From the NCBI GenBank assembly GCA_009733575.1, contig ML769407.1, positions 296,462 to 360,461 on the forward strand: DNA of 64,000 bases, read 5' to 3'. Source of the DNA: Gymnopus androsaceus JB14. Taxonomy: Eukaryota > Basidiomycota > Agaricomycetes > Agaricales > Omphalotaceae. A program made the translations under genes and the position numbers. This document shows, piece by piece, positions 44,704-55,997 of the stretch; the stretch's first letter is position 1; every line of letters starts with the position of its first letter. The notes under the pieces were generated by a model. The model had not been told where the DNA came from, ran no database searches, and was given only the letters and a program-made list of their open reading frames with translations.

Positions 44704-45351
44704 ATGTTTCCTTTCCGCTTCATCACTCTCTTCATCTGCTTCCTTTTGGTTACTGTGCATGCTGCGCCGGTAAGTCTCCTTATGTCTTGTTGGCTGCGAT
44801 TAATGTTGATAGCGAGCGCCTTTAGCAGTCTGTGGTTCGACGCACCGACGACGAAGGACTTCCCCGTTTCTGTAAGTTCCTCAATATTATCGCGATCCTT
44901 GCATTGAAATAACTCATTTACAGCGGCTGGTAAAAAGCTGACGTTGTCAAACGGTGCCATTGGCAAGAACTTCTTAGATAACGGCAAAACGAGGGAAAAT
45001 GTATATCACCTCGAAGGAGCATACCATCCTGTGCAACCCGACATGGCCCGTCCCTCTAAATCCTTGCTCCTGACATTCTGGAAGGAGGAAGCTGGTGATG
45101 CTCCCGCTCAAGCCTACGAACAACGTGCATCGCTCCATAAGGCACACGATTTGGTCGATTATGGGATGGTCATGAAGCCGCCACGGCAACTTGGCTTAGG
45201 CCCGATAGCTGTCGTCATCTATAAATATGAAGCATCCACCTTAACTGGCAATGGTAACGAAGCTGCAAGGAAATCTGAAGATCAGAAGGCGAAGGCGCTG
45301 GCGGGCATGAAGGAACCGGCGGCGAAGGAGTACGGAAGCATGCATGTATGA
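44704..45351 (+). CDS. SSP-A, small secreted protein
   Basis: Exons 44704-44769, 44826-44871 and 44924-45351 (66/46/428 bases) give 179 residues. Exon 1 is a complete signal peptide ending 'CFLLVTVHAAP'. Exon 2 begins 'QSVVRR', a possible dibasic processing site. The mature core carries 'ENVYHLEGAYHPVQP', 'LLLTFWKEEAGD', 'YEQRASLHKAHDLVDYGMVM' and 'GPIAVVIYKYEASTLTG'. There is no cysteine in the mature core. Its exon lengths are identical to those of SSP-B, with which it is convergent, 722 bases apart. I recognise no known family. The start is fixed by the signal peptide and the upstream element. Confidence 0.8.
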
Positions 45352-46073
45352 ATGTATCTTGAAGTATAGAGCATCTAGTTACAAATCTGGCTCGAATGGT
45401 TAAGTACTATCATTAACAAAGACGCTCTGGCCAGTTACAAAAAGTAGCAGCGGTAACGGAACCAGGGAAAGGGATGTGATAACTTTCAAAACTGATACTT
45501 ATGGAAGGAAAACGGGTGGTCTTCGGGTGTGCGCTGGTAAATATGTATCCTCCTTCATTCCTTTTATACGTGTTTGGTGCGGGTTTCACCCAGAGTTTCT
45601 TTCAAGCTCCTACATCCTTTTCTCCGACTCTGCTGCTACTACTTCAAAAACGTCGGTGGTAAGATGATGGATACAGATTATTACCTGTTGTGTAGCGCGT
45701 ACCCCATTTCCTTCGAAGTTCCGAGATAAGTCTGGCGGAGGCGGCTTATCAGAGGATAAGCCAGCCCGGCACCGTGAGTCAACCGGCGCCACATCAGCGC
45801 CTATTATTTTACTTGCTCTCGACTCTCCATCGACGAATTATCCCCACCCACACCTTTTCCTTATCAGCTGTATGCTCCAGCCTTAGTTTCCGCGTGCGTT
45901 ATTTGATTACCCACCCGCGCGGGGCTAAAGCCCAGCCAAACACACACACATTCTAATTACTCCGAACTAGCCAGAGTCTGGCTTATCTTCGTTGCATACC
46001 AAGGTTTTTGGACAGCGCTGTAATAATGATATTTAACAATTCGAGCAACAAATGCTCTATCAAGATACATGCT
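45352..46073. other. Intergenic between convergent SSP-A and SSP-B
   Basis: 3' flanks of both genes. Open frames are short. A CA-rich tract lies near 45938-45953. Confidence 0.5.
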
Positions 46074-46721
46074 TCAATGCTTATTGCCATTATTGTAATT
46101 GGTATTCTTTACCAATTTCTGCACATCCGCCAGCGTTTTCGCCTGCGCTTGTCCAGCTTGGTCATTACCACTGCCAGTTAAATAGGATGCTTCATACAGG
46201 TAGATAATGACGGGGACCGGTGCGGTTGAGCCTAGCTTATGCAGCGGAGCCGTAAGCATCCCATAAGTGACCAAATTGTTTGCCTTTTTGAGCGACGCAA
46301 GTTGCTCGTAAGCATCATCACTAGCTTCTTTCCAAACCATCACCAGCAAGGATCCAGAGGGGTGCTCCTTCGATGGACCGTAGACATGTTTCAAAGGCTT
46401 ATATGCTCCAACCAAGTGATATATGTTCTCGACTGGTTTCCCATTATTTACGAATGGGTTGCCAATGGCACCGATTGCTGGCAATGCTATTTTGTTATCC
46501 GCTAGAAATGGTTAAGTTGGATGCGAAGAATTAAGGTATAGGGAGAACTTTACAGAAAGGAGGAAATCCTTGGGTGTTGGTACGTCGAACCAAAGAAGAC
46601 TAAAGGCGTTGTTAAACATGTATCGAAGCCAACAAGAAATCCGTAAGGGACTTACTGGCGCGGCTTGGACAATAGTCAACAGGAAGCAAATAATGAGGGT
46701 GCTGTAGCGAAAAGCGAACAT
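46074..46721 (-). CDS. SSP-B, small secreted protein
   Basis: Exons 46721-46656, 46599-46554 and 46501-46074 (66/46/428 bases) give 179 residues, the same architecture as SSP-A. The signal peptide ends 'CFLLTIVQAAP'; exon 2 begins 'SSLVRRTNTQGF'. The core carries 'ENIYHLVGAYKPLK', 'GSLLVMVWKEASDDAYEQLA', 'LKKANNLVTYGML' and 'PVIIYLYEASYLTGSGND'. The C-terminus is Asn/Lys-rich. No cysteine is seen in the mature core. Most likely a direct duplicate of SSP-A that was inverted or exchanged. Function unknown. Confidence 0.8.
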
Positions 46722-46748
46722 GAAAGGATAACAAGTAGAGCGGATGAT

Positions 46749-46780
46749 ACCACCAGGGTTTATTTCTCCGACCAGCAGAG
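46749..46780 (-). promoter_or_regulatory. SSP upstream element (SSP-B copy)
   Basis: On the minus strand it reads 'ctctgctggtcgga', then 'ccctggtggtat', about 28 bases before the ATG. Confidence 0.7.
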
Positions 46781-47013
46781 ATTCAGAAGACGAGGGAAAG
46801 AAGAAGAACGATATCCAAATTGGTTCTGGCTGATAAACGTCAAGCCTCAGGATCTCATTGGCTGCGTGCCGCGCACGGAATAAAACGGCCAGAAAGGGTT
46901 TATATTATCAACGGTTTCAGGTGCTTGTTAGGATACGGCAAGGAGGACTGGTAGAGGACTGTAGTAACTGCAGTGCAACTCAGCGCGGACAAGTCGCTCA
47001 TATTATAGCATTT

Positions 47014-47035
47014 GGAAGGAAGGAAGGAAGGAAGG
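47014..47035. repeat. (GGAA)n microsatellite
   Basis: Five and a half GGAA units in the 3' flank of the SH3 gene. Confidence 0.9.
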
Positions 47036-47352
47036 ATTATAACAACATGGTCCCAGTACTGAACGCAGGAAGCTGGTCCAAGAGACTAGAATTTCCTCCA
47101 CTGGCACCTGTAGCGATACAGATACCTGTACCATTGCGATGATATTGTGGAGAATCAGATAATGGAAATTGAAATATTGAACGTGCAAGACAAGAAGAAA
47201 GTTCGAGACAGCAGAAGATGCACGGATGGCTAGAGCGATGATGCAAATAAGTATAAGAAAGTATAGATAAACACAAGAAACTTGGGTGACCACCATCACC
47301 AAATGCCCTTTTACACTACACCCTGCCACAAAAATAAATACCAATACTGATC

Positions 47353-49817
47353 CTATAGCCCCAACGTCGGCGTCTTTTGTTGCGCGCCCGCCTCCGCACT
47401 CCGATCCTTCCTATTCTCCTCCTCCCCCGCCTCCGCCGAATCTAATGCGTCATCGACCGCCTCCGGCACTGGCTCATCAAGCTGCACAAGCTCCAAATAG
47501 CTCTCAGGAACAAGAGCATATTTAATCGTGCTGGTAGATGTTGCATTTGGTGTTGTTGACCCATTTTCACCCGAACCTGCACCATCAGCGTACTTGTCTA
47601 GCACAACCGCCCATCCTCCACCGCCCCCTCCCCTCCCAATAACCTTCACAATCTCGCCCTCAACCAATCGCATCTCCGAGGGGCCCTCGGGTTCGAATGT
47701 GTATAATGCACGGTAAAGACCTGGTAGTAACGAATCCCCATTCAACGAGGAGTCATTATTGTCGGCGTATCCGTATCCATACCCATATCCGTCATTGGAA
47801 CTTGGATACGGAGACGCAGAAGGATAAGCAGAGTTGGGTATCGCGCCATATTCATCGTAGGAGTATTGTCGATCATAGTCCAATGGAGATGGTGAGTCGA
47901 GGCCTAGATCGAGGTCGAGATGACGATGGAGATGGAAATGCGACTCGGGGGCATCATGGAATTCGTCATCTTCACCTTCACCTTCAGTATCGGTATCTGT
48001 ATCGGTAGAGTGCGAAGAGTGAGAGGAGGAATCAGACGAGGGGGCACCGACAGCGGAGTTAGCGTTATAGGATTCGGGTTCGGATTCGAAGCCAAAGTTG
48101 CGCTCGAGTTCAGACCGGGAGGGGAAAGCGGAGGAAGACGACGAGGTTTTGTTCGCAGTCGTGCTGGTGTTGTTGGAATTCAAAGTGGAGCTCGAACCCG
48201 CGCCGCCTGGGCCAGAGATATTTCCAAACCCCCAACTCTGACTCAACCTCCCCAATCCGAATTTGAATCCTGCCCAACCACCCATCCCATCGTCGTCCTC
48301 GTCATCATCCTCGCCCTCGGCAGACTCAGATACATCCGAACGACTACTCGTCGACGACACAGAGCTCGTGGACGTAGTACTATGCGTGCTTCCAACACTC
48401 CTAACGCTATTCATACTATAGCGAGCCCTTTCCCGTTGCCGTTTCGCCTCCTTGAGCTGCTTCGCACGGTGTTTCATGGCTGCCTTGTGATCCTTCCTAC
48501 CCTGCTTGTACTCGACTTTCCATGCCGCGTAAGCCGCATTGTTTGCATTCACAATGGTCGCAGAGGTAGTAGGACTCGTAGCAGTCAAAAGAGCCTTGTT
48601 CAAGACTTTGACTCGATTCGGAGTAGGAACGTGAAGACCTTTACCGTCTATACCCAAACCGAAAAATCTAGGATCGGAATCGAGATCGAGGTCAAAGTCA
48701 TTGCTCATCCAGTATCCCTCTGGAGGCGCATAGGCAAAGTCGCGAATTTTGATGGGCCGACGCATGCTGGTTACACCTATAGATTTTCCCTTGGACATTC
48801 CCGTCAACAACACTGAGGCTGTTGTGGCTGTTCTGAGTCCTGCACTTGACAGGCTAGAAGAAGCTATTGAAGCTGCTGAACCCAAGGATGACGAATCGGG
48901 AGGCAACGCCGCACTGCCAGGTACGGGAGTGAGAGGTAATGGCGCCGGAATCGACATTGAAGACGAATCTCGACGCAGAGCAGGAGATGAGAAGCGGTAG
49001 GGATTGCTACTCATCGATGGGATTTGGGGACTACGGGATGATGAATTACTTCGTCCCAATGTTGGTCCTGCCCCTGAACCAGAAGAAAACCTTTCGGCGA
49101 GGGGTGAAGTAGCAATAAAACCGGTCCCAGACGTACGTCGGGACATGGCAGGGCTGGGAGGAGCCGGTCGAGTGCTTTTGAGAGATGAGGCTGAATCTAC
49201 TGAAGCAGCTGAAGAAGCCGAAAACGTCGACATGGTCGAGTCACGATTGGGATTTTTTCTAGATGCGGAAAATTGGAAAGATGGGCTTGATGGCGTAGGA
49301 GGATTCGATGGGGTTCTAGAAGAAGTTGGTTTCGGGTTGAAAATAGATGAAGGAGGGGTGGATGCTGCTGCCGCAGCAAAAGCCAAGTTTAATGACTTGC
49401 CATGGTCGTCTGTAGGCAGGTCTTTCGGCAATTCGATAACAGGAGCATCGAGACTTCTCGGTCGATGGAGACTGATCTGGCGTAGGAGTCGTAGGAGAGA
49501 TAATGGCGGCGGGAGTTGTTGGCATCGAAGTATCCGAGGCTAGATTTAGCGGTACTGGATTCTACTTTTGAGTTCTTCCTGTCCCGTCGTTTATCGTCCA
49601 CCCTTGCAAACTCTGTAGGGGCAATGGTTGGAGGAGGAAGAAAGCTGGAGGACGGTGAAGGGAAGCCTGGTACAGCCGGTGAACTGTTGCCGATCGAAAC
49701 CGTGAGCGACTGGTTAGATTCTATTAGAATGTGGTAAGTGATGAGTTGAAAATAATCAAGTCCAAATCCGTGAATGAATGAAAAAATCGTACCTGCAGCA
49801 TGATTCTCGCCCATCAT
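47353..49817 (-). CDS. SH3-domain protein (Nbp2-like)
   Basis: Exon 1 is short (49817-49796), followed by a large exon rich in Ser, Thr and Pro. The central block 'RPIKIRDFAYAPPEGYWMSN' resembles yeast Nbp2. Close to the C-terminus is an SH3 domain: 'LYRALYTFEPEGPSEMRLVE', 'GEIVKVIGRGG', 'GGWAVVL' and 'YALVPESYLELV'. A basic coiled-coil-like segment lies at about 'AMKHRAKQLKEAKRQRERAR', and a GY repeat sits before the SH3. Nbp2-type adaptors link phosphatases to stress MAPK pathways; this role is only inferred. Two changes of frame are needed in the N-terminal part, near 49555 (minus one or plus two) and near 49460 (one extra base). Confidence 0.75.
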
Positions 49818-50407
49818 AGTCCCTTTTTACTCTAAAGATGCTTCAAGTGTGTGGCTGTAATTGGTCGCTATGCTGAATTCAACTTGAATTTACGGCTGGA
49901 AGCGTCGGATGATTGAAAGAGATTATCGGTCTTTTGCCACGTATAATTGGGCCAGAGTACTGTGAGCAAGGGTAAATAATTTTGGTATCGACAAGACCAG
50001 CAGCGTAAGAACGTACTTGTTGGCCTTGAATCGTTCTTGGATAATAGTAAGAAGGCTTTAACAAGTCCAATGAAGCTCCTGCGTTCTGGTTGAGACTCAG
50101 ATGGATGATAAGAGCAAGTCAATGGAGGTCGTCGAGTTAGCGAGAGACGCGTTACGTATTGCCACGTGGTATGTAAACCCGCCTTTGTAACCTCAACTCA
50201 CCCTTAGTTAATTACTTCCCGGTTCCAGTTGGCGAAAACTGCAGCGCGGTAAGTACATGCTGTATCAACGCGGTTTCTCTTTGCCTTCCTAATGATTCTC
50301 ATTCCAGGGTGAGGTGAAGCGCTGAAAGAGCGCCAGTTACCAAGGCGAGTAAAGGTAAAATCAAAACTAAGTCATCTCTCTAGATCTAAATCCTCTGCTT
50401 TCCTCCC
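49818..50407. promoter_or_regulatory. Divergent promoter region
   Basis: 590 bases between the divergent starts of the SH3 and the F-box/LRR genes. No other gene is seen. Confidence 0.5.
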
Positions 50408-51821
50408 ATGATCTTTCCCAATGAAATCTGGCTTCATATATCTGCAGAAACCAGACTAAAACAGCGAGATTTAGCCAATCTTTGCCTCACTTCCTCACGA
50501 ATACTCCCAATTGCGCGTTTAGTGTTATATCGTTCCGTCAGACTTATTACGAACGCCGCCAGTACTCCTCAGACTCTCGCCTTGCTGGCGCGCGATGCTG
50601 ATCTAGCTCGTGTTGTGATAGACCTGACTTTGGGCGCTACTCCGGTGGAAGAGGATGTGCCTCTTAGCCCAACCCATATCGATGCTTTCAGGAATCTGAC
50701 GTCTTTGAAATGTCTGACTCTTTGGCGAGTGTTTTCTGATGAAACGGATAAAGTTGTCGATAGCTTTATGGAGGTGATTGGTGGGCTCGGCCTTGAAGAA
50801 CTGAATATACAAAACCCCATTAAACTGTTGTCATCGACGCTGAATCCGTTGGAAAATGTCAAGAATCTCAAAAAAGTGGAATGGACAACTGATGGGCTCA
50901 ACGAAGGTTCGAAAAAATATAGTTGTAATATTTCTTAACGAAACTACTTTATTAGAATCAATGAATCCATTGTGGAAGTTACTTTCCAATTCCACTTCGA
51001 CTCTGACGACTCTATGTCTTCCCTTTGAAGTTTCCTTGGAAGAGATCCAACATCGACTCTTCACAATGCGGTTCCCCAACCTCCGCTCCCTCATTCCTTG
51101 GAAATTGGGCCTATGACGTGCCATTACCAGTCGAGTTCCATGATTTTATTCTAGCCCATTCAGATACACTCGAACATCTTGACTTGGACTACTGCAACTA
51201 CGACGAATATCGCCTATGTTTCGAGGGACTCTCCCTTTCTCATTTTACTCCCGATTCTCTCCCTTCATCTACGTGAATTCCGCGGACACTCGGAAAATCT
51301 ACTAGTGATGGCGAAAGCGCAAATGAACTGCCTTAAAACTTCATTGAGGAAGCTTACTGTGGGCCCTGGGGGCGTCGATACGCCCACTTGTGAGCTCAAA
51401 TGGATGTTTGACGCTCTGCAGGAAAATGGGGGCTTTGGTATCTTGAAAGAACTGGATCTGGATATGTCGCAGTGGGAGGAAAGGGAGAGATATGCTATCT
51501 ACTGATTCGATTTTGCAATGTGCACAAGTCTGTGGAGCATCTCTCGAAGTATGGAATGGTACACTTCCGGATTGTGTTCAGTGGAAGGCGGAGGAGCTTG
51601 GGGGATTGTTCGGAAAGTTTGAGATGTTGAAGGTGATTCGGTTGCCTCGGGGAGCCATCGAATCAGGACCTGGAATGGATGAGTATATTAGGGTCCTGGC
51701 TGCCAAGTGTAAAGCTCTGGACGAGGTCACTGCGTACTTTCCCTCTGTACTGGACGGAGTGGATCAACGGTGGGTGATAAAGCGAAGAGGTGTTGAGATA
51801 GATATTCGTTGTATGATTTGA
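50408..51821 (+). CDS. F-box/leucine-rich protein, frame-shifted four times
   Basis: It opens with 'MIFPNEIWLHISAETRLKQR' and 'DLANLCLTSSRILPIARLVL', an F-box. Leucine-rich segments follow: 'FRNLTSLKCLTLWRVF', 'LGLEELNIQNP', 'STLTTLCLPFEVSLEEI', 'HSDTLEHLDLDYCNYDEYR' and 'ILKELDLDMSQWEE'. It ends at 51821. The protein continues only if one extra base is skipped near 50908, 51106, 51266 and 51485. No intron boundary fits these places. Each downstream segment still looks fully coding. F-box/LRR proteins choose substrates for SCF ubiquitin ligases. Either assembly insertions or a young pseudogene. Confidence 0.65.
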
Positions 51822-51879
51822 AATCTATACTTGTCGAGCCGAACCGTTATATTAATTCTAGTATCTTAGTGAACAAGAT

Positions 51880-53289
51880 CTACGCCAGCTTTGTCAGTTC
51901 CAAGCTTCTGAAAAAGCCTTCAAAGTCATCCTGCGCAATCTGCATTACATCCGTACCCAAAACCATTTTATTCACGGCCTCATCCACCGATTTATCAGGG
52001 CTCGGTCCTCCCTGATCCTTGAGTGCAGCAAACTGCCGGTCGCGCTCTTCCCTTGCAGCCCCTTCTCCCAAGTGCAGCGTCTTACAGGAGGCGGCTGCGA
52101 GATCTACCAGCGTTTCGGCGCGTTCCTTGCGTATGAGCTCGTATACCCTCAATGCCTTATTGATCGACTCTGGGCTATGGTCAGGCAATTTGGACAAGAC
52201 AACGGCGAGAACAGCTCCATCCTCTATGGCTTGTGCAGCACCCTGGTTGAGATGAGGTAGCGAAGGATGACAAGCGTCTCCAAGGAGCGCAACATTGCCC
52301 TTCACCCACGTCGGCAGTGGGCTGTGGACACGTAGTTTCCACTCACAAACCTCGCCATCCGGGACCAGGTTTAGCATACGCTGGACAAGGGGACAACATT
52401 CCTTGAAATTGTCGAGCATGTCAGCTTTCGAGCCGCGCGTTGTGTATGTTGCAGAGGGTGCTTCTGCAAAATGAATATCTGGCTGTGCGGAGGAGATGTT
52501 GTAGATATTCTTATTGCTGATGGGGTATGCGATAATGTGTCGCCGCTCGCCGAGCCAGCGCGTTACTCGGTCAGAATCGAGGAGCTCTAGCATCTCTGGG
52601 TCCGAAGCCATTTGCTCCCGTGTGAGCATGATGCGGTATGAAGACTGGCCTGAGTCGGTCACCTCGGCTTTGACACCAAGTTCTTTAAGAATCTTCGAGC
52701 GTACGATGGATTTTATACCGTCTGCAGCGAGTAAAACATCCGCGGAAACGTCATACGGAGCACCTTCCCGGGGTACGACGGTAAATGTGGGCTTCGGTGT
52801 CCAGGACTTGATGTCGCTGCATGATGATTTGAAGTGGAAGGTGATGGCTTTCTCTTTTTTGCACGCTTTCGTATATTCCACCTGCCAATGATGATCTGTG
52901 GCCCACCATATGAGGCATCCCGTACTCTCTTCTGATGTAAGAGAGGTCAACATGGGCTAATTCTTTATTATCGTTGTGCTCTGCGAATGTCATGGAATTA
53001 GACTGGTGTCTCAATGTTCATAAGGGAGTTGTCTAAACTGACTTCGAATGCTCGCGCTCTTGATATCTGTCGCTTCCATTGCGATTGTCTCCCAGCACCC
53101 TAAACGATCAAGAATTCTTCCCATATTTGGGGCTAACTGGATACCTGCTCCCACAAAACCCAGGTTTGATGCTGTCTCGTATACATCAACCTGCGGTATT
53201 CCATGCTTGGCTAGGGCCAATGCGCAGGCGAGTCCGCCCATTCCAGCGCCGATGATGGCAACGCGAAGGCCTGGCTCATCTCTATCCAT
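51880..53289 (-). CDS. FAD-dependent monooxygenase, salicylate-hydroxylase type
   Basis: The N-terminus has the FAD Rossmann motif 'RVAIIGAGMGGLACALALAK' and 'VGAGIQLAPNMGRILDRLG'. Next are 'YIRREYGMPHMVGHRSSLAG', 'LLAADGIKSIVRSKIL' (DG motif) and 'GNVALLGDACHPSLPHLNQG' (GD motif). All three are signatures of class A flavin monooxygenases such as salicylate hydroxylase. These convert aromatic acids with NAD(P)H and oxygen. Soluble enzyme; the exact substrate is unknown. One extra base near 53036 (at the first splice donor) and one near 52871 (in 'IYEACKKEKA') must be removed for the frame to hold. No other decay is seen. Tail-to-tail with the F-box/LRR gene, 58 bases apart. Confidence 0.83.
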
Positions 53290-54016
53290 GTAGCAACGGC
53301 AATATTAGTAGCAAAAAAATGGGAGTCCTCCAGTGACGAAATGGATGAAGAATTAGTATTCCTACTGTATGTATTCAAGTGATTAGTATGTTCGTATGTT
53401 ATAATGCAAGCATTATAACATTAGAAAGCAAACACCTGCTGACCTGACCCCACGAGCTCTAGCCAATAAAACGACGGAAAATCGTCGTAGACGGTACGAG
53501 CGAGAACACGGTATCACAAGGTGCTGATTCGATGGCATCGGGATATGCCTTGTCGGGAAAAGAAGATATACTATAACTGTTATCGGGCGTTGAAGTAGTA
53601 GAAAGAAAAGAAAAAAAAACAACTCACAAAACCGTGAATGTTCGAAACCGGAGCTCACGAGTTTCGGAAAGTGATATGCAGAGATTAACTTATAACTGCG
53701 AAGGTCAAGGTCTGCTAACGCTGAGAGGCATGGAATGGAAGAAATTAGAAGACTTAGACTCAAAGAACACGTTAGCGCTTGGATGATCCGCGCCGACCAG
53801 CGCTTATATTACTATTACGCTTTGAGTATACGTAGTACGTACTCTCCCTCGAAATCTTCCAAGTTCCGGTGAACCGTCAAACTGCGGCGGGACTAAAAGA
53901 CTTCATTTAGCTTATGTAACGGTCCTCAATGCGCCATTCCATGATTATTTTCTCTGCCCAATCTGGATTCTCTTCTGTCCTCCGACGTTTACGGTTTCAT
54001 AAAGTCCCTGCAAAGT

Positions 54017-54029
54017 CCCCCCCCCCCCC
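54017..54029. repeat. C homopolymer
   Basis: Thirteen consecutive C residues. Confidence 0.95.
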
Positions 54030-54168
54030 GCTCGCATAAGCGCATCAAAATCGAAATCATTAATTCAAATCAAAATCAAGGGAGGAGTTGGGGTCGAGGT
54101 AGACCACCAGAATATATACAGCCAATTGGTCATCCCTGGCACCTCCTAAGTTTGCCATTTCGTCTTCT

Positions 54169-54201
54169 CTCTGCTGGTCAGAAGAGCAAAACTCTGGTGG
54201 T
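54169..54201 (+). promoter_or_regulatory. SSP upstream element (SSP-C copy)
   Basis: 'ctctgctggtcagaag' followed by 'ctctggtggtata', about 20 bases before the ATG. Confidence 0.7.
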
Positions 54202-54221
54202 ATACTTGCCTATTATTCGAC

Positions 54222-54819
54222 ATGTTCACTCTTTGCTATATCGCTCTCTTCATTTAACTTCATTGCTTCCTTTTATTTAATCACAGTGCATGCCGCACCG
54301 GTAAGTCTTTTATTTTATCTTGCTGCGATGGATGATGATAAAACCTTTAGCAATCTGTGGTTCAACGCGCCCTGTCTGTTGAAACCCCTGTCAATTCCTC
54401 TACCAAAGCTTCCAGATCTCTGTAAGTTCTCTTAGGTCGACTGCGTATATCCAAAGGCTTAGATCCTACTCATCTATAGTAGCAGGTAACGTTGCCGGGC
54501 ATTACCATTGGCGATGAAATCAAATCTGAAGGTGAAAAGCTGTATCGCTTGAAAGGTGCCAATTACGAAGGTCACCCTGCTGAAGGTCTGGTGCTGAAGG
54601 TCTGGACTCTGGAGTGCTAGTGAAGCTCAGGATAAGGCCGCTGTGGAACTTCAATTCTCATTGCTCGAGAAACATTGGCACGGGCTCCTCAATCATGGTA
54701 TACTTCAGAATCTGAAGGAGATAGGGCTCGATGAGAAAAGACCTGTACCTGGCGCCATTGCATTAATACTGACTGTTGCTTATGCCAATAATGTGCCAAA
54801 ATCGAGCCCGAAGAACTAG
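54222..54819 (+). pseudogene. SSP-C, inactivated member of the SSP family
   Basis: The start and promoter match SSP-A, but the signal peptide stops after 11 codons. An indel then restores the frame before 'VHAAP' and the conserved GTAAGT donor. The core is still visible: 'GEKLYRLKGANYEG', 'LLNHGILQNLKEIG' and 'AIALILTVAYANNVPK'. A second stop and frame change lie near 54618, where 'tctgga' is repeated. The 3' element at 54861-54882 is kept. Confidence 0.7.
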
Positions 54820-54860
54820 GAAAGAGCCTTACAGCTTCAAAGCTCGCGACATGAGGGGCT

Positions 54861-54882
54861 TGTAGTAGCACTAGCTGAAGTT
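54861..54882 (+). repeat. Conserved 3' element after SSP-C
   Basis: 'tgtagtagcactagctgaag' here; near-identical at 56833-56856 (after SSP-D) and 58277-58303 (after SSP-E). Confidence 0.65.
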
Positions 54883-55947
54883 ATGATGTTACCCTTTACA
54901 AGTGCAACGTTGAGCTAAAAGAGTCGACAGAACACTTTGATACTTGAATTCAAGTATAGTCATATTGAAAAGGGGTAATCCAGTTAAGAATTGACGCTTG
55001 AGACTAACTGGAGACGAAAAGGTGTTGGAGAACATTAGCTCTCATCCATGAACCCTGAGTGCGGCACCTGACACGCTATCGTATCCTCAAACTCGCTGGT
55101 TTGAAGAGCGCTTTTCACCACCTATCTGTTCAACATCTAGTTTTCTCTCTATTCTTAATTTTACCTTCGCTAAATGTTCTACTGGAAAGACTCCGCTGCC
55201 ATCCCCCGCTGCAAACACGTATGAAGGGGAAAAAACAAATTATATAAAACAGGCCCGCACGCAAGTAGCTATACTGTACAGCGCAAGTACAGCGTCCATC
55301 AATACATTGATACATACTGGGACTTACGACTGTTCTGACTCTGTTTTTACTTCCGTATTAGCGGTACAGGAAGGCTGAAAAAGCATCGAAATTTCGGCCC
55401 TAGACTCTTTTTCGACGTTGTGTTTCCTGCCAATTTGGATTGGATTTCTTTGAGCACACGACCCGGCGCATCGAGAGATTATTCGCTCCAAACGACATCC
55501 CGAATTAATTAGATTCTCGAGCATTATACTAATATTTGGAAGGCGGTGAAGCGAAATTGGAGCTTAGCCGCGAGCTCGTCCCGCCCAAGCCAGGCCCCAT
55601 TGGGTAACTTTCTGGATCACCGACGTTCAGCAGTAATGTACTTCCTGCCTTCCCTTTCTTTCTGAAGCGCGAGGGTGTACAGCGTTATATACAGCAGTCA
55701 TGCCTGATCATGACTTGTACGAGCTATGAGTGCAGTGACTCGGATCCTACCTCCGTCAAATTGCTCTTGGAACCCCTGGAGCCAGCGCCTGCATAAACCA
55801 TTACAGTCAAATTTTTGCAAAATTTCAAAATAGAAAGAAAGCCGAAGCCGGTGCAGCGGGCACGCGTACAGGGCCCGCCTAGGGACTTGGTATACTTACT
55901 TATAATGCGGTATTTTGATCCATGTTTCTCCCTCCCTCTCGTCTACC

Positions 55948-55962
55948 CTCTGCTGGTCAGAA
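55948..55962 (+). promoter_or_regulatory. SSP upstream element (SSP-D copy)
   Basis: 'ctctgctggtcagaaga', about 35 bases before the ATG. The second half of the element is less conserved here. Confidence 0.65.
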
Positions 55963-55997
55963 GAACCTGAGATCATATACCTCATATCTGATCCTTC

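Larger units (their letters stand above)
46722..47352. other. Intergenic between SSP-B and the SH3 gene
   Basis: Holds the SSP-B promoter and the 3' flank of the SH3 gene. No other gene is seen. Confidence 0.5.
53290..54221. other. Intergenic, promoter of SSP-C
   Basis: It includes a run of 13 C (54017-54029), a 'atcaaaatcaa' stretch shared with the SSP-A promoter (about 54068-54080), and the SSP element. No other gene is seen. Confidence 0.5.
54820..55997. other. Intergenic, promoter of SSP-D
   Basis: The part from about 55790 on ('gcaaaatttcaaaatagaaa', 'gccgaagccggtgcagc', 'cacgcgta') is repeated before SSP-E at 57330-57375, so the two genes were duplicated with their promoters. No gene is seen in 54900-55780. 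Confidence 0.55.

Noticed and set aside
47920..49543. Plus-strand frames opposite the SH3 gene
   Set aside because: Antisense shadows of a serine-rich coding region with no motif of their own.
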